A stretch of 64,000 nt of DNA from CBDFLD01 sp965249005 (GTDB taxonomy: Bacteria > Acidobacteriota > UBA6911): contig CBDFLD010000023.1 in NCBI GenBank assembly GCA_965249005.1, positions 1-64,000 on the forward strand. The letters are read 5' to 3'. The notes below the pieces were generated by a model. That model saw only the letters and a list, made by a program, of their open reading frames with translations. It was not told the DNA's origin and ran no database searches. Made by a program: the position numbers and the translations under genes. Shown piece after piece: positions 8,149 to 16,025 of the stretch; positions within the stretch are counted from its first letter, which is position 1; every line of letters begins with the position of its first letter.

Positions 8149-9528
8149 CTACACTGCTCCGTCCTCTTTCAACATCCTCAAGGATTCACGGAAGGCGTCT
8201 GCCGTTTTGGCGAGGTCATCCTCAGTGTGTACGGCCGACAGATTCCCTCCTGGCCAGCCGGCGATATCTACACCGTTGATGATCATGGCCAGCCTCAGTT
8301 TGCCAACGAGCCCAGGTGGGTTCGTCGTTAACTCGGCCGAGTCATACTGGAAGGCGTCGAAAGTATCCGGGGTGATATTCCTGCCCTTGGCATTCGTGAA
8401 GATGTGGAATGCGGAAAACATCCCATAGACCGCCCAGGTGACTGCTTCCTGCTCCAGCACTGCATTCAGTTTGCTGCGCAACCCAGCTGCCGAATTGCTG
8501 GCACGTTCGCATGCATCGGTGGAGCCAACAATCTCCAGTGCCGCGACGCCCGCCGCCGCCGACACGGGGTTGGCGTTGTAGGTACCCTGGTGTTGAATTT
8601 TTTCCTTGCCCGCGTTTTTTGCGGCATCGAAATCCAGAACGTCGAGGATTTCCTTGCGTCCCACGACCGCGCCGCCGGGCAGTCCCCCCGCAACGATCTT
8701 GGCAAGTGTGGTCAGGTCCGGAGTGATGCCGTAGTGGCCCTGAGCCCCTCCGGGCGATACTCGAAAACCCGTCACGACCTCGTCGAAGATTAACGCGACG
8801 CCGTGCTGGTGGGTAAGCTCTCGGAGCGCAGACAAAAACTCTGGTGCGATCGGCACTTTTCCGAAGAACGCACCGGTCGGTTCCAGCAGCACGCCTGCAA
8901 TGTCAGAATCCGTCGACAGGGCGTTGCGAACTGCATCGATGTCGCCCGACTCCAGAAGGATCACGTTTTCAGCCACGCCCGGCAGGACGCCAATTGTGGG
9001 GGAGCCATCGAAATGCGAGGTGTACCCTGGAGCCATGTGATCGTTCCAGCCATGAAAATGGCCCTTGAATCGGACGATCTTACGTTTTCCCGTGTGCGCG
9101 CGTGCCAGGCGGACCGCCATCAGTGTGGCTTCGGTACCGGAAGACGTGAAACGGACCCGCTCGGCGCTCGGAATCAGTTGCCGAACTGCCTGTGCCCACC
9201 GGACTTCCAGGGGATGACCGGCACCGAAATGGGTTCCGTTGTCGACAGCTTCGTGCATGGCGGCCAAAACTTTTGGATGATTGTGGCCTAACAAGAGTGC
9301 CCCGTGGCCGCCAAAGTAGTCGATGTACTCGTTACCGTCCACATCCCACTTGTGGGATCCTCGGGCGGAAGTGACATAGATGCCGTAGGGGTGCAGATGC
9401 CGGGCATCGTGCGTGATTCCACTGGGAAAGAACTCCCTGGCCGTTTCGGCCAAATGTCCGGAGCCCGGAGTCTTTTCTCTGTAGGCGGCGACGATCTTCG
9501 AATCGGAACCAACTGCTTCTGTTCTCAT
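8149..9528 (-). CDS. Class-III PLP aminotransferase/aminomutase, glutamate-1-semialdehyde aminomutase-like
   Basis: A 459-residue fold-type I PLP enzyme. Residues 47-72 give the N-terminal strand, YIDYFGGHGALLLGHNHP follows, SSGTEATLMAVRLAR (129-143) binds phosphate, FDEVVTGFR holds the PLP aspartate Asp249, and TTLAKIVAGGLPGGAVVG has the Schiff-base Lys277. The order is that of HemL-like enzymes, but there are no heme genes nearby and the sequence is closer to the broad group annotated as aspartate aminotransferase family/aminotransferase class III, so I do not call hemL. The ATG at 9528 follows AGGGAT by 7 nt; 47 further codons upstream are not needed. It lies 124 nt downstream of the co-oriented sulfatase. 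Confidence 0.8.
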   Translation of the reverse strand: MRTEAVGSDSKIVAAYREKTPGSGHLAETAREFFPSGITHDARHLHPYGIYVTSARGSHKWDVDGNEYIDYFGGHGALLLGHNHPKVLAAMHEAVDNGTHFGAGHPLEVRWAQAVRQLIPSAERVRFTSSGTEATLMAVRLARAHTGKRKIVRFKGHFHGWNDHMAPGYTSHFDGSPTIGVLPGVAENVILLESGDIDAVRNALSTDSDIAGVLLEPTGAFFGKVPIAPEFLSALRELTHQHGVALIFDEVVTGFRVSPGGAQGHYGITPDLTTLAKIVAGGLPGGAVVGRKEILDVLDFDAAKNAGKEKIQHQGTYNANPVSAAAGVAALEIVGSTDACERASNSAAGLRSKLNAVLEQEAVTWAVYGMFSAFHIFTNAKGRNITPDTFDAFQYDSAELTTNPPGLVGKLRLAMIINGVDIAGWPGGNLSAVHTEDDLAKTADAFRESLRMLKEDGAV

Positions 9529-9631
9529 GAGGCGATCCCTATCTTGATTTGTGATTCCATTATACCTCAAGTTGCACGCGTCTCTCGTAGGCATCGCGCG
9601 CCGCGAGATGCAACAAATCTTTGAAAAAGCA

Positions 9632-9651
9632 CCGCTCACTGGAGAGAGCGG
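9632..9651 (-). terminator. Short hairpin directly after the sulfatase stop
   Basis: CCGCTC (9632-9637) and GAGCGG (9646-9651) form a 6-bp stem around an 8-nt loop, 1 nt beyond the stop codon of the minus-strand sulfatase. The same GAGAGAGC-GCCTAC wording recurs at 11136-11148 and 41316-41329, so it is either a terminator or one member of a dispersed repeat family. Confidence 0.45.
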
Positions 9652-9652
9652 C

Positions 9653-11047
9653 CTACTGCGACAATGCACGCTTCAGCCGCATGTTCCATTCCGGAAGCGC
9701 AACCTCCGGCCAGGTGTAACGCTCTGATTGCAGTTGCTGCTCGAAGTTCCACAGGGCTCGAGACATTTCGTTCATCTTTGCCTGTGAGTTGCTTTGCGAA
9801 AGATCGTTTTTCTCCGCTGAATCTTGGCGGAGGTTGAATAGTTCGAAGCGAAGGAAGCCGTAGTCGCTGATGAGCTTCCAGTCGCCGATCCGCAGCGCGA
9901 TCTCCATGCCGTTTCGGGCCAGATTGCTCCGCCAGTAAAGAGGGAGTGAACGCTGCAGTGGGTTGCCGTGCAGTGCCGGGACCAGGCTGACGCCGTCGAT
10001 GGTACGGTCGCTGGGAATGGAAACACCGGTGATATCGCAGAGCGTCGTAAAGATATCGGTTCCGATAACCGGTTCCTGACTTGCCCTTCCTGCCGGCGCT
10101 TTCCCGGGCCAGCGAACGATCGCCGGGACGCGAATCCCCCCTTCGTAAACATCGCGCTTGCGACCCCGGAGCCCACCCGTTGAGCCTCGTGTCCGCGCTC
10201 GCAGGCCACTTCCCTCGGGACCGTTGTCGGAGGTGAACACGGCGAAGGTATTGTCCGCTTCTCCTATTTCATCGAGGGCTTTCATGAGAAGTCCAAACGC
10301 GTGATCGAGCTGGGTCACGTTGGCGTGATGCTGGGCGAGATCCGGTTCCAGGCCGGGGTACTGTGTGAGAAAGCTTGGATCCGACTCGATCGGTTTATGT
10401 GGCTCGTGGGTCCAGACGTTGACGAAGAATGGCCGGGTCGGATGTCGATGGTCTTTCAGCCAACGGATCGCCTCTTTTACGATCACAACCGCGGAGGGTC
10501 CTTCCAGGCGGCCAACCCCTGCACCGTTACGAACGAAGTTCGTGGGGTTCATGTGGTTGGGGAACGCATTGTTTTGAGTGGCCAGATACCAGTCGAAGCC
10601 GTGGTCCGAGGGCTGCGGCTGATCCAGATGCTCATTGGCTTCGACGTGACCGTTGAGATGCCATTTGCCCACGTGGCAGGTGTCGTATCCTTTTCGTTTC
10701 AGCAAGGTCGCGATGCTGATCTCTTCTTTGCGGAGGTGAATGGGGCAACCCTCGGGAATCCAGGTGAAAACACCGTTGCGATAGGGAGTCCGGCCGGTGA
10801 GAATCGCGGAACGGGATGGTGAACAAACTCCACTCGCGGAGTATGCTTGCATGAACTTCATTCCCTGCGCCGCGAATCGGTCGAGGTTCGGGGTCTGGAT
10901 CGCGGGGTGCCCGTAACACCCCAGATCTCCCCATCCGAGATCGTCCGCCAGAAATACAACGATGTTGGGAAGCCGCTCCTGACTGGCCCCGGCAGAGCCC
11001 AAGACGATTGATAGGAAAACGGGGAAGAAACTCAGTCGCTTCAACAA
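9653..11047 (-). CDS. Sulfatase (arylsulfatase type), exported
   Basis: A 464-residue alkaline-phosphatase-superfamily sulfatase with a signal peptide (residues 1-22). NIVVFLADDLGWGDLGCYG supplies the metal aspartates, and VCSPSRSAILTGR contains the C-x-P-x-R signature with Cys75 expected to become formylglycine. KWHLNGH and FTSDNGPEG are further active-site blocks. It should hydrolyse sulfate esters of an algal, host or matrix polysaccharide or a small molecule; the substrate class is not readable by eye. No formylglycine-generating enzyme or anaerobic maturase gene lies in this window. It is upstream of, and co-oriented with, the class-III aminotransferase. Confidence 0.93.
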   Translation of the reverse strand: MLKRLSFFPVFLSIVLGSAGASQERLPNIVVFLADDLGWGDLGCYGHPAIQTPNLDRFAAQGMKFMQAYSASGVCSPSRSAILTGRTPYRNGVFTWIPEGCPIHLRKEEISIATLLKRKGYDTCHVGKWHLNGHVEANEHLDQPQPSDHGFDWYLATQNNAFPNHMNPTNFVRNGAGVGRLEGPSAVVIVKEAIRWLKDHRHPTRPFFVNVWTHEPHKPIESDPSFLTQYPGLEPDLAQHHANVTQLDHAFGLLMKALDEIGEADNTFAVFTSDNGPEGSGLRARTRGSTGGLRGRKRDVYEGGIRVPAIVRWPGKAPAGRASQEPVIGTDIFTTLCDITGVSIPSDRTIDGVSLVPALHGNPLQRSLPLYWRSNLARNGMEIALRIGDWKLISDYGFLRFELFNLRQDSAEKNDLSQSNSQAKMNEMSRALWNFEQQLQSERYTWPEVALPEWNMRLKRALSQ

Positions 11048-11100
11048 GAGGGTCTCCTTGGCAAGGCGCGTTTTTTTTAAAACTGACTTTGAACTAGAAT

Positions 11101-11143
11101 GCCGCTCATGGATAGCGCGGTCAAGCCGCGCTGCGTGAGCGGC
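11101..11143. repeat. Two-part inverted repeat upstream of the symporter
   Basis: GCCGCTCA (11101-11108) pairs with TGAGCGGC (11136-11143), and inside it AGCGCGG (11114-11120) pairs with CCGCGCT (11126-11132). It lies in the 220-bp divergent gap between the sulfatase and the symporter. TGAGCGGCCTAC repeats wording found near 9646 and 41316. It may be a regulatory hairpin or a REP-like element; I cannot distinguish. Confidence 0.5.
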
Positions 11144-11267
11144 CTACGGGGACAATATATTGTCCTGCTCGTGGCTTTTCTACAATAGAATACGGCGGCG
11201 GAGAAGTACGCTCCAATATTCAACGACCGGATAGCAGGACCCGGCTAGAGAGTGAATTGAGGTCTGC

Positions 11268-12785
11268 GTGGATCAAGTCTTCGAGCTAGGTACCCTGGGA
11301 GCCTACCTTTTTCTGCTCCTGTGGATCGGGATTCGATCGGCACGCCAGGTTCGGACTTCCGCGGACTACACCTTGGCGGGCCGGGATGTCCCCTGGATCG
11401 TTTTGATCGCGACGATCGGCGCGACCATGATTGGCGGTGGAGCGTCGATGGGAATGGTTTCGCGGGTCTATGAAGTCGGTATTGCCGCCGCGTTTGTCAC
11501 CTGTGCATGGCACCTGCAATTGATTTTCGTCGGACTCTGGGTGGCGCCGAGATTGCGTCGATTGAACCTGGTAACCGTGGGCGATTACTTCGAGCTCAAG
11601 TATGGCCGTCTGGCGCGAGAACTGGCCGTCGTCAGCTGCCTGGTATACACGATCGGAATCCTGTCGGCTCAGATGGTGGCCATGGGAACGGTCACCAACG
11701 CCATTTTGGGTGTTTCCTACGAGACTGCGCTGCTGATCGGGGCTTCGATTACGATTTTCTACTCGACGGTCGGTGGCATTCGGGCTGTAGTCAAAACCGA
11801 TGTGCTGCAATTCACGATCCTGGTGGTCGGGATCGGGGCCGCGGCGGCCATTTTGGTCGAACGAAACGGCGGATTCGCCGCGATGGCCGGCGGGGCGATG
11901 TCGGGACAATTCGTGATGACGAGTCAGTGGTCCGGGGTTCGCATCACGAGTTTGTTCTTTGCCTTCATGCTGGGCGAGCTCTTTGTTCCTGCGTTCACGG
12001 TCCGCTGCTTTATCGCCAAGGATGCGGCGCAATCCCGGTTGGGAATGGCGGGGGCCGGAATTCTCTTGATCCTCTTCTTGCCCATTGCAACCTTCGTGCT
12101 CGGGACATCCGCTCAGATCGATCCTCAGGTACGACAGGCGGTCGAGGCGGAAAGGCAGGAAATCGTCCAGCATGCCGAAGCGCTTGGTCTGGCGGTTTCG
12201 GCCGAAGAGGCCCGGAGTCAGGCGACGCAGATGGCGTTTCCCGCATTGGTCCGGACGACTTTCCACCCTATCTTCGCCGGGGTCATGATCGCGGCGATCA
12301 TCGCGGCCGTCATGTCATCGGCCGATAGCATCCTGTCCTGCTTGGCCACGATTGTGATGAAGGACTACTACCAGCAGCACATTCGCCATGACGCGAGTGA
12401 TAGGCAGCTGCTACGAGTCGCTCGATGGACCACGCTGGTGGCGGGATCCTGCGCGGCCGTTAGCGCGCTGTTCTTCAGCAATATCACGGATACTCTGGAA
12501 TTCGTCTATGACCTCTGGGCTCCCAGCATGGTCTTGCCGTTTCTGATCGGGGTGTTTGCTTACAAGAAGGACCGCGTGTATGCGGTGGTTGCCTCCATGC
12601 TGTCCGGATGGGCGGCGACTTTGATCTGGCGCTTCGCCCTTGGATCTCCAGGAGATCTGGGACCGGCGCTTTTCGGTACCCTGGTAGCGTTTTTGACTTT
12701 TGGCGCCGCGGTTCCCCTGACCCGGCACTGGCGCTTGGGCCTGCTCTTCAAGCCTTCCGAGCAAACGACTGAGGAGACGGCATGA
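11268..12785 (+). CDS. Sodium:solute symporter (SSS family)
   Basis: A 505-residue polytopic membrane protein with about 13 hydrophobic segments. Family features are SARQVRTSADYTLAGRDVP after the first helix, ATMIGGGASMGM in TM2-3, GDYFELKYGR, YSTVGGIRAVVKTDVLQF (the SSS signature region) and AAVMSSADSILSCLATI near residue 345. These carriers couple Na+ entry to uptake of sugars, amino acids, vitamins or organic acids; the substrate is not readable. The start is GTG at 11268 behind GAGG. Its TGA overlaps the ATG of a 42-residue membrane protein (ATGA), which suggests that the two work together. A PQQ-type lipoprotein gene follows. Confidence 0.9.
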   Translation: MDQVFELGTLGAYLFLLLWIGIRSARQVRTSADYTLAGRDVPWIVLIATIGATMIGGGASMGMVSRVYEVGIAAAFVTCAWHLQLIFVGLWVAPRLRRLNLVTVGDYFELKYGRLARELAVVSCLVYTIGILSAQMVAMGTVTNAILGVSYETALLIGASITIFYSTVGGIRAVVKTDVLQFTILVVGIGAAAAILVERNGGFAAMAGGAMSGQFVMTSQWSGVRITSLFFAFMLGELFVPAFTVRCFIAKDAAQSRLGMAGAGILLILFLPIATFVLGTSAQIDPQVRQAVEAERQEIVQHAEALGLAVSAEEARSQATQMAFPALVRTTFHPIFAGVMIAAIIAAVMSSADSILSCLATIVMKDYYQQHIRHDASDRQLLRVARWTTLVAGSCAAVSALFFSNITDTLEFVYDLWAPSMVLPFLIGVFAYKKDRVYAVVASMLSGWAATLIWRFALGSPGDLGPALFGTLVAFLTFGAAVPLTRHWRLGLLFKPSEQTTEETA

Positions 12786-12910
12786 TCCCGCTACTGACAC
12801 TCCTGCACTATCTTTCGTTGATCTCCGCTCTTGTCATGTTGGCTTTGCTCGTCTGGCATTACGGACGTGAGGTCAAGAAAAGGTGGCGTGGCGCCGGGAG
12901 AGACTCGTGA
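12782..12910 (+). CDS. 42-residue single-span membrane protein, putative symporter accessory subunit
   Basis: ATG at 12782 overlaps the symporter stop (ATGA, 12782-12785), the usual arrangement for translational coupling. The product is MIPLLTLLHYLSLISALVML, then ALLVWHYGREVKKRW and a short charged tail: one transmembrane helix (about residues 3-26) followed by a basic cytoplasmic end. Small partner proteins encoded next to SSS carriers are known for several members, for example YhdT with PanF, although those are longer. I infer an accessory or stabilising subunit. It is too short to match any family by eye. Confidence 0.65.
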   Translation: MIPLLTLLHYLSLISALVMLALLVWHYGREVKKRWRGAGRDS

Positions 12911-12971
12911 GAGGTGCGCCAACGGGATTCTTGCCGTTCTCGCCGTTCTTGGTTTAAAACGTGAGGGATCG

Positions 12972-14324
12972 ATGATTCACTCTAAAAGGTATGTTTCGCG
13001 AGTGTTGGTGGTTCTTCTGACGCTCGTGACTTCGTGTGTCTCGGGTGGAGATAACAGCGAAGAGACGGTCGCCATCAAGGCCAGTACCGAAGACTATGCA
13101 AAGGCGGAGGGCGATTGGCCCCAGTTCCGCGGTCCATATGGCAACGGTCACTCCGACGCAAGCGACCTTCCCCTGGAATGGAGTGAAAGTGTCAACGTGG
13201 CCTGGAAGACGCCTATTCACGGTCGCGGGTGGTCATCGCCGGTCATCTTTGGAGATCAGATCTGGCTGACCACAGCCACCACAGACGGTCGCAAGAGATA
13301 CGCTCTGTGTCTCAGTCGCGATACAGGTGAAATCATCAGAGACCGGGAGCTCTTCGAAGTTGCCGAGCCCCAGTTCTGTCACGAGTTCAACTCCTATGCC
13401 TCTCCGACTCCGGTCATCGAGGACGGCCGAGTCTACGTCACGTTCGGGGCGGCGGGCACTGCCTGCATCGACACGGAGAGCTTCGAGACGATCTGGCAGC
13501 GCCGGGATATCGAGTGCAATCACTATCGCGGAGCCGGCTCCTCACCCATCTTGTACGAAGACCTGCTCATCATGAATTTCGACGGAAGCGATCACCAGTT
13601 TGTCACGGCCCTGGACAAAGCTACCGGTGAGACCGTCTGGCGCACGGACAGATCGATCGATTTTCAGGATCTGGATGAGAGCGGCAAGCCAGTCAGGGAG
13701 GGCGACTTTCGCAAGGCCTTCTCGACGCCCCACGTTGCGAACCTCAATGGACGCACGGAGCTGATCAGCCTGGGAGCGAAGGCGGCATACGGTTACGATC
13801 CCTCGAGCGGAAAGGAGATCTGGCGTGTCGAGGAGCGCGGACAGCACTCCGCCGGCACGCGCCCGGTTGTCGGCCATGGGATGGTCTACTACCCTACTGG
13901 CTTCGGTCGAGGACAATTGTTTGCAGTTCGGGGAGGCGGAGAGGGCCACATCACGCCGACCCATCTCGAGTGGAGGGCGGCTCGCGGGGTTTCCAGAAAG
14001 CCTTCGATTCTCCTCATCGATGCCCTCATCTACATGATCTCTGACGACAATGGGATCGTCACTTGTGTCGACGCTCGGTCGGGTGAGCAGGTTTGGCAGA
14101 AGCGAGTGGGAGGCAGCTATTCCGCGTCGCCCGTCTACGCCGACGGGAGAATCTGGTTTTTCAGTGAAGCAGGAAAGGCCACCGCCATTCGAGCGGGCCG
14201 AAGCTTCGAAGTGCTGGCGGAAAACTCACTCGATGACGGATTCCTCGCCTCTCCAGCAATAGCCGGCAATGCTTTCTATCTACGTACCCGCACCCACCTC
14301 TATCGGCTAGGGACGTCCCCCTAG
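12972..14324 (+). CDS. PQQ-type beta-propeller lipoprotein (BamB-like fold)
   Basis: A 450-residue secreted protein. The N-terminus has a basic start, a hydrophobic core and the lipobox VTSC (near Cys22), so it is probably lipid-anchored. DWPQFRGPYGNGHSDA and VAWKTPIHGRGWSSPVI are the opening of the exported PQQ-propeller proteins common in Planctomycetes and Acidobacteriota, and blades such as TGEIIRDREL, TGETVWRTD, SGKEIWRVEE and SGEQVWQKRVG repeat through the protein. It may bind no cofactor. The ATG at 12972 follows GTGAGGGA. Its last codons lie inside an inverted repeat shared with the convergent CRTAC1 gene. It follows the symporter and its small partner, so co-transcription is possible. 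Confidence 0.85.
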   Translation: MIHSKRYVSRVLVVLLTLVTSCVSGGDNSEETVAIKASTEDYAKAEGDWPQFRGPYGNGHSDASDLPLEWSESVNVAWKTPIHGRGWSSPVIFGDQIWLTTATTDGRKRYALCLSRDTGEIIRDRELFEVAEPQFCHEFNSYASPTPVIEDGRVYVTFGAAGTACIDTESFETIWQRRDIECNHYRGAGSSPILYEDLLIMNFDGSDHQFVTALDKATGETVWRTDRSIDFQDLDESGKPVREGDFRKAFSTPHVANLNGRTELISLGAKAAYGYDPSSGKEIWRVEERGQHSAGTRPVVGHGMVYYPTGFGRGQLFAVRGGGEGHITPTHLEWRAARGVSRKPSILLIDALIYMISDDNGIVTCVDARSGEQVWQKRVGGSYSASPVYADGRIWFFSEAGKATAIRAGRSFEVLAENSLDDGFLASPAIAGNAFYLRTRTHLYRLGTSP

Positions 14325-14369
14325 TTTTCCCTCTCTACCATCTATTGTGGAAAACTAGGGGGATGTCCC
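14310..14369. terminator. 21-bp inverted repeat containing both convergent stop codons
   Basis: The arms 14310-14330 and 14349-14369 are complementary over 21 bp with a single mismatch (GACGTC versus GATGTC) around an 18-nt loop. The stop codon of the PQQ protein lies in the left arm and the stop of CRTAC1 in the right arm, and because of the symmetry both proteins end in GTSP. It probably acts as a bidirectional terminator. Related GGGACGTCCCC hairpins follow the BKACE gene (26171) and, degenerate, the EF-hand hydrolase gene (53304). Confidence 0.75.
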
Positions 14370-16025
14370 CTCTTCCAAGACCACTAGCTGCCGGGGTTGC
14401 AGGTCGCTGAGAGAATCCCGAACTCCGCTGGGCCAAGTAACCGTCACCTCCAGGGAGCCCTGGTAGTCGCCCAGGCCGAAATGGGCCCGGTAGTCGCTGG
14501 CCGACAGATAACTTCCGGCCGAGGTTACCTGGGCTACCAGGCGTTTCGGACCGGCCTTGAGCTCCACAACAGCTCCGAATCCGTTTCGGTTTGATTTCTC
14601 CCCGACCAGTCTCAATTGCAGCCAGGGATTTCGGTTGCCCCCATCGTTGCGCAGCAGCGCCGGGCTTCCGCCACAATTGCTGATCAGTACATCCAGGTCC
14701 CCGTCATTGTCGTAATCGCCCCACGCCAGACCGCGGCTGACCTCGGGCACTGTCAAGGCCTTTCCACGATCAGCAGTGACGTCCTCGAAGCGGGCGCCCA
14801 CGTTTTCCAGAAGCAGTTTTGGTTGCCGGTAAACCGCATCTGCGCGAACCTGTTCTGCGTTGTCCTGGATGTGCCCATTGGCGACGAACAGATCCAGATC
14901 TGTATCGTTGTCCACATCCATCATGGCCAGACCGAATCCAAGAAACGGCCGGCTGGCGAGTTTGATGCCGGTATGGGCGCTCATGTCCTCGAAGAAACCG
15001 TCGCCGCGGTTTCGGTAGAGAGCCAGGTATTCCCGGTCGAGATTGGTGACTGCGATGTCCAAAATCCCGTCCCCGTCGTAGTCGCCGGCCGCGGTTCCCA
15101 TGCCTGACTGAGGCTGCCCGTGCTCGTCGAGCGCGGTTCCTGACAGGAGTCCCACCTCGCGAAAGGTGCCGGCTCCCTCGTTTTCAAAGAGAAAATTGTC
15201 GACGAAGTCGTTGGCCACGTAAATATCAACCCAGCCATCTCGATTGTAATCCACCGGCACGACTCCTAGACCCTTCCCTCCGGGTAGAGCGATTCCTGCT
15301 TGCGGACTCACGTCGGCAAAGGTGCCGTCGCCATTATTCCGATACAAGACATCGGAGACCCCGTTGAAAACCATGGGGCCACAGGTAACCACGATGGGTC
15401 CTTCTTGACAGACGGGGTTTTTCTCAAAGGAATGGTCGAGATAACGAACCACGTAGAGGTCCAGATCACCGTCGTTGTCATGGTCGAGGAAGGCCGCGCT
15501 GGTACTCCAGCGACCATCTCCTGCTACACCCGCCACACGGGTCGCATTGCCAAAGGTTTTGTTCCCATTGTTGCGATAGAGGATATCCGGCCCGCCGAAA
15601 TTGGTGATGAAAAGATCATCGAAACCATCGTTGTTGTAATCGCCGACGGCAACTCCCATTCCGTAGTGCTGATTGGACTCGATTCCCGCTTTCGAAGTCA
15701 CCTGTTCGAAGGTGCCGTCTCCCCTGTTTCGATACAGTGCGTGATCGAACGAGAGACTCTTGTCGGTTCCCGGAGTCCGACCTCCGTTGAGCAGAAAAAC
15801 ATCCAGGTGGCCGTCTGCGTCGAAGTCTACAAAAGCGCAGCCCGACCCCATGGTTTCGACTACGTTCTTTTTGGGTGTGGGAGAGTTTCGATGGAGGAAC
15901 CGGATCCCGGCCTCCGCGGTCACGTCGACGAAGGAGAACGAGGGGGATGAGCCGTGCAGGTTGCGAGCTTCGAGCCCGAGCAGCACGAAAAGTAGGAGGT
16001 TGGCCGCCAGATATCGCCTCCGCAT
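14355..16025 (-). CDS. CRTAC1 family protein (FG-GAP/VCBS repeats with ASPIC-UnbV C-terminus)
   Basis: A 556-residue exported protein with a signal peptide (residues 7-26). FVDFDADGHLDVFLLNGG, VGDYNNDGFDDLFITNFGG, FLDHDNDGDLDLYVVRYLD, PVDYNRDGWVDIYVANDF and WGDYDNDGDLDVLISNCGG are Ca2+-binding FG-GAP blades of a seven-fold propeller. VEVTVTWPSGVRDSLSDLQP-like wording near residue 535 is the ASPIC/UnbV domain. Function is unknown in bacteria; a surface or matrix role is usual. The ATG at 16025 directly abuts the stop of the upstream TPR gene, so it is the third gene of an SGNH-TPR, TPR, CRTAC1 operon. Such CRTAC1-TPR pairs recur in Acidobacteriota. Confidence 0.9.
   Translation of the reverse strand: MRRRYLAANLLLFVLLGLEARNLHGSSPSFSFVDVTAEAGIRFLHRNSPTPKKNVVETMGSGCAFVDFDADGHLDVFLLNGGRTPGTDKSLSFDHALYRNRGDGTFEQVTSKAGIESNQHYGMGVAVGDYNNDGFDDLFITNFGGPDILYRNNGNKTFGNATRVAGVAGDGRWSTSAAFLDHDNDGDLDLYVVRYLDHSFEKNPVCQEGPIVVTCGPMVFNGVSDVLYRNNGDGTFADVSPQAGIALPGGKGLGVVPVDYNRDGWVDIYVANDFVDNFLFENEGAGTFREVGLLSGTALDEHGQPQSGMGTAAGDYDGDGILDIAVTNLDREYLALYRNRGDGFFEDMSAHTGIKLASRPFLGFGLAMMDVDNDTDLDLFVANGHIQDNAEQVRADAVYRQPKLLLENVGARFEDVTADRGKALTVPEVSRGLAWGDYDNDGDLDVLISNCGGSPALLRNDGGNRNPWLQLRLVGEKSNRNGFGAVVELKAGPKRLVAQVTSAGSYLSASDYRAHFGLGDYQGSLEVTVTWPSGVRDSLSDLQPRQLVVLEEGTSP

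Noticed and set aside
8149..9528. Calling this aminotransferase hemL
   Set aside because: Motifs fit HemL-like fold but no tetrapyrrole genes are nearby and many paralogous families share the motifs.
15300..15950. 216-codon plus-strand frame inside CRTAC1
   Set aside because: It lies opposite the FG-GAP repeats, whose regular codons leave long antisense frames; no independent evidence.
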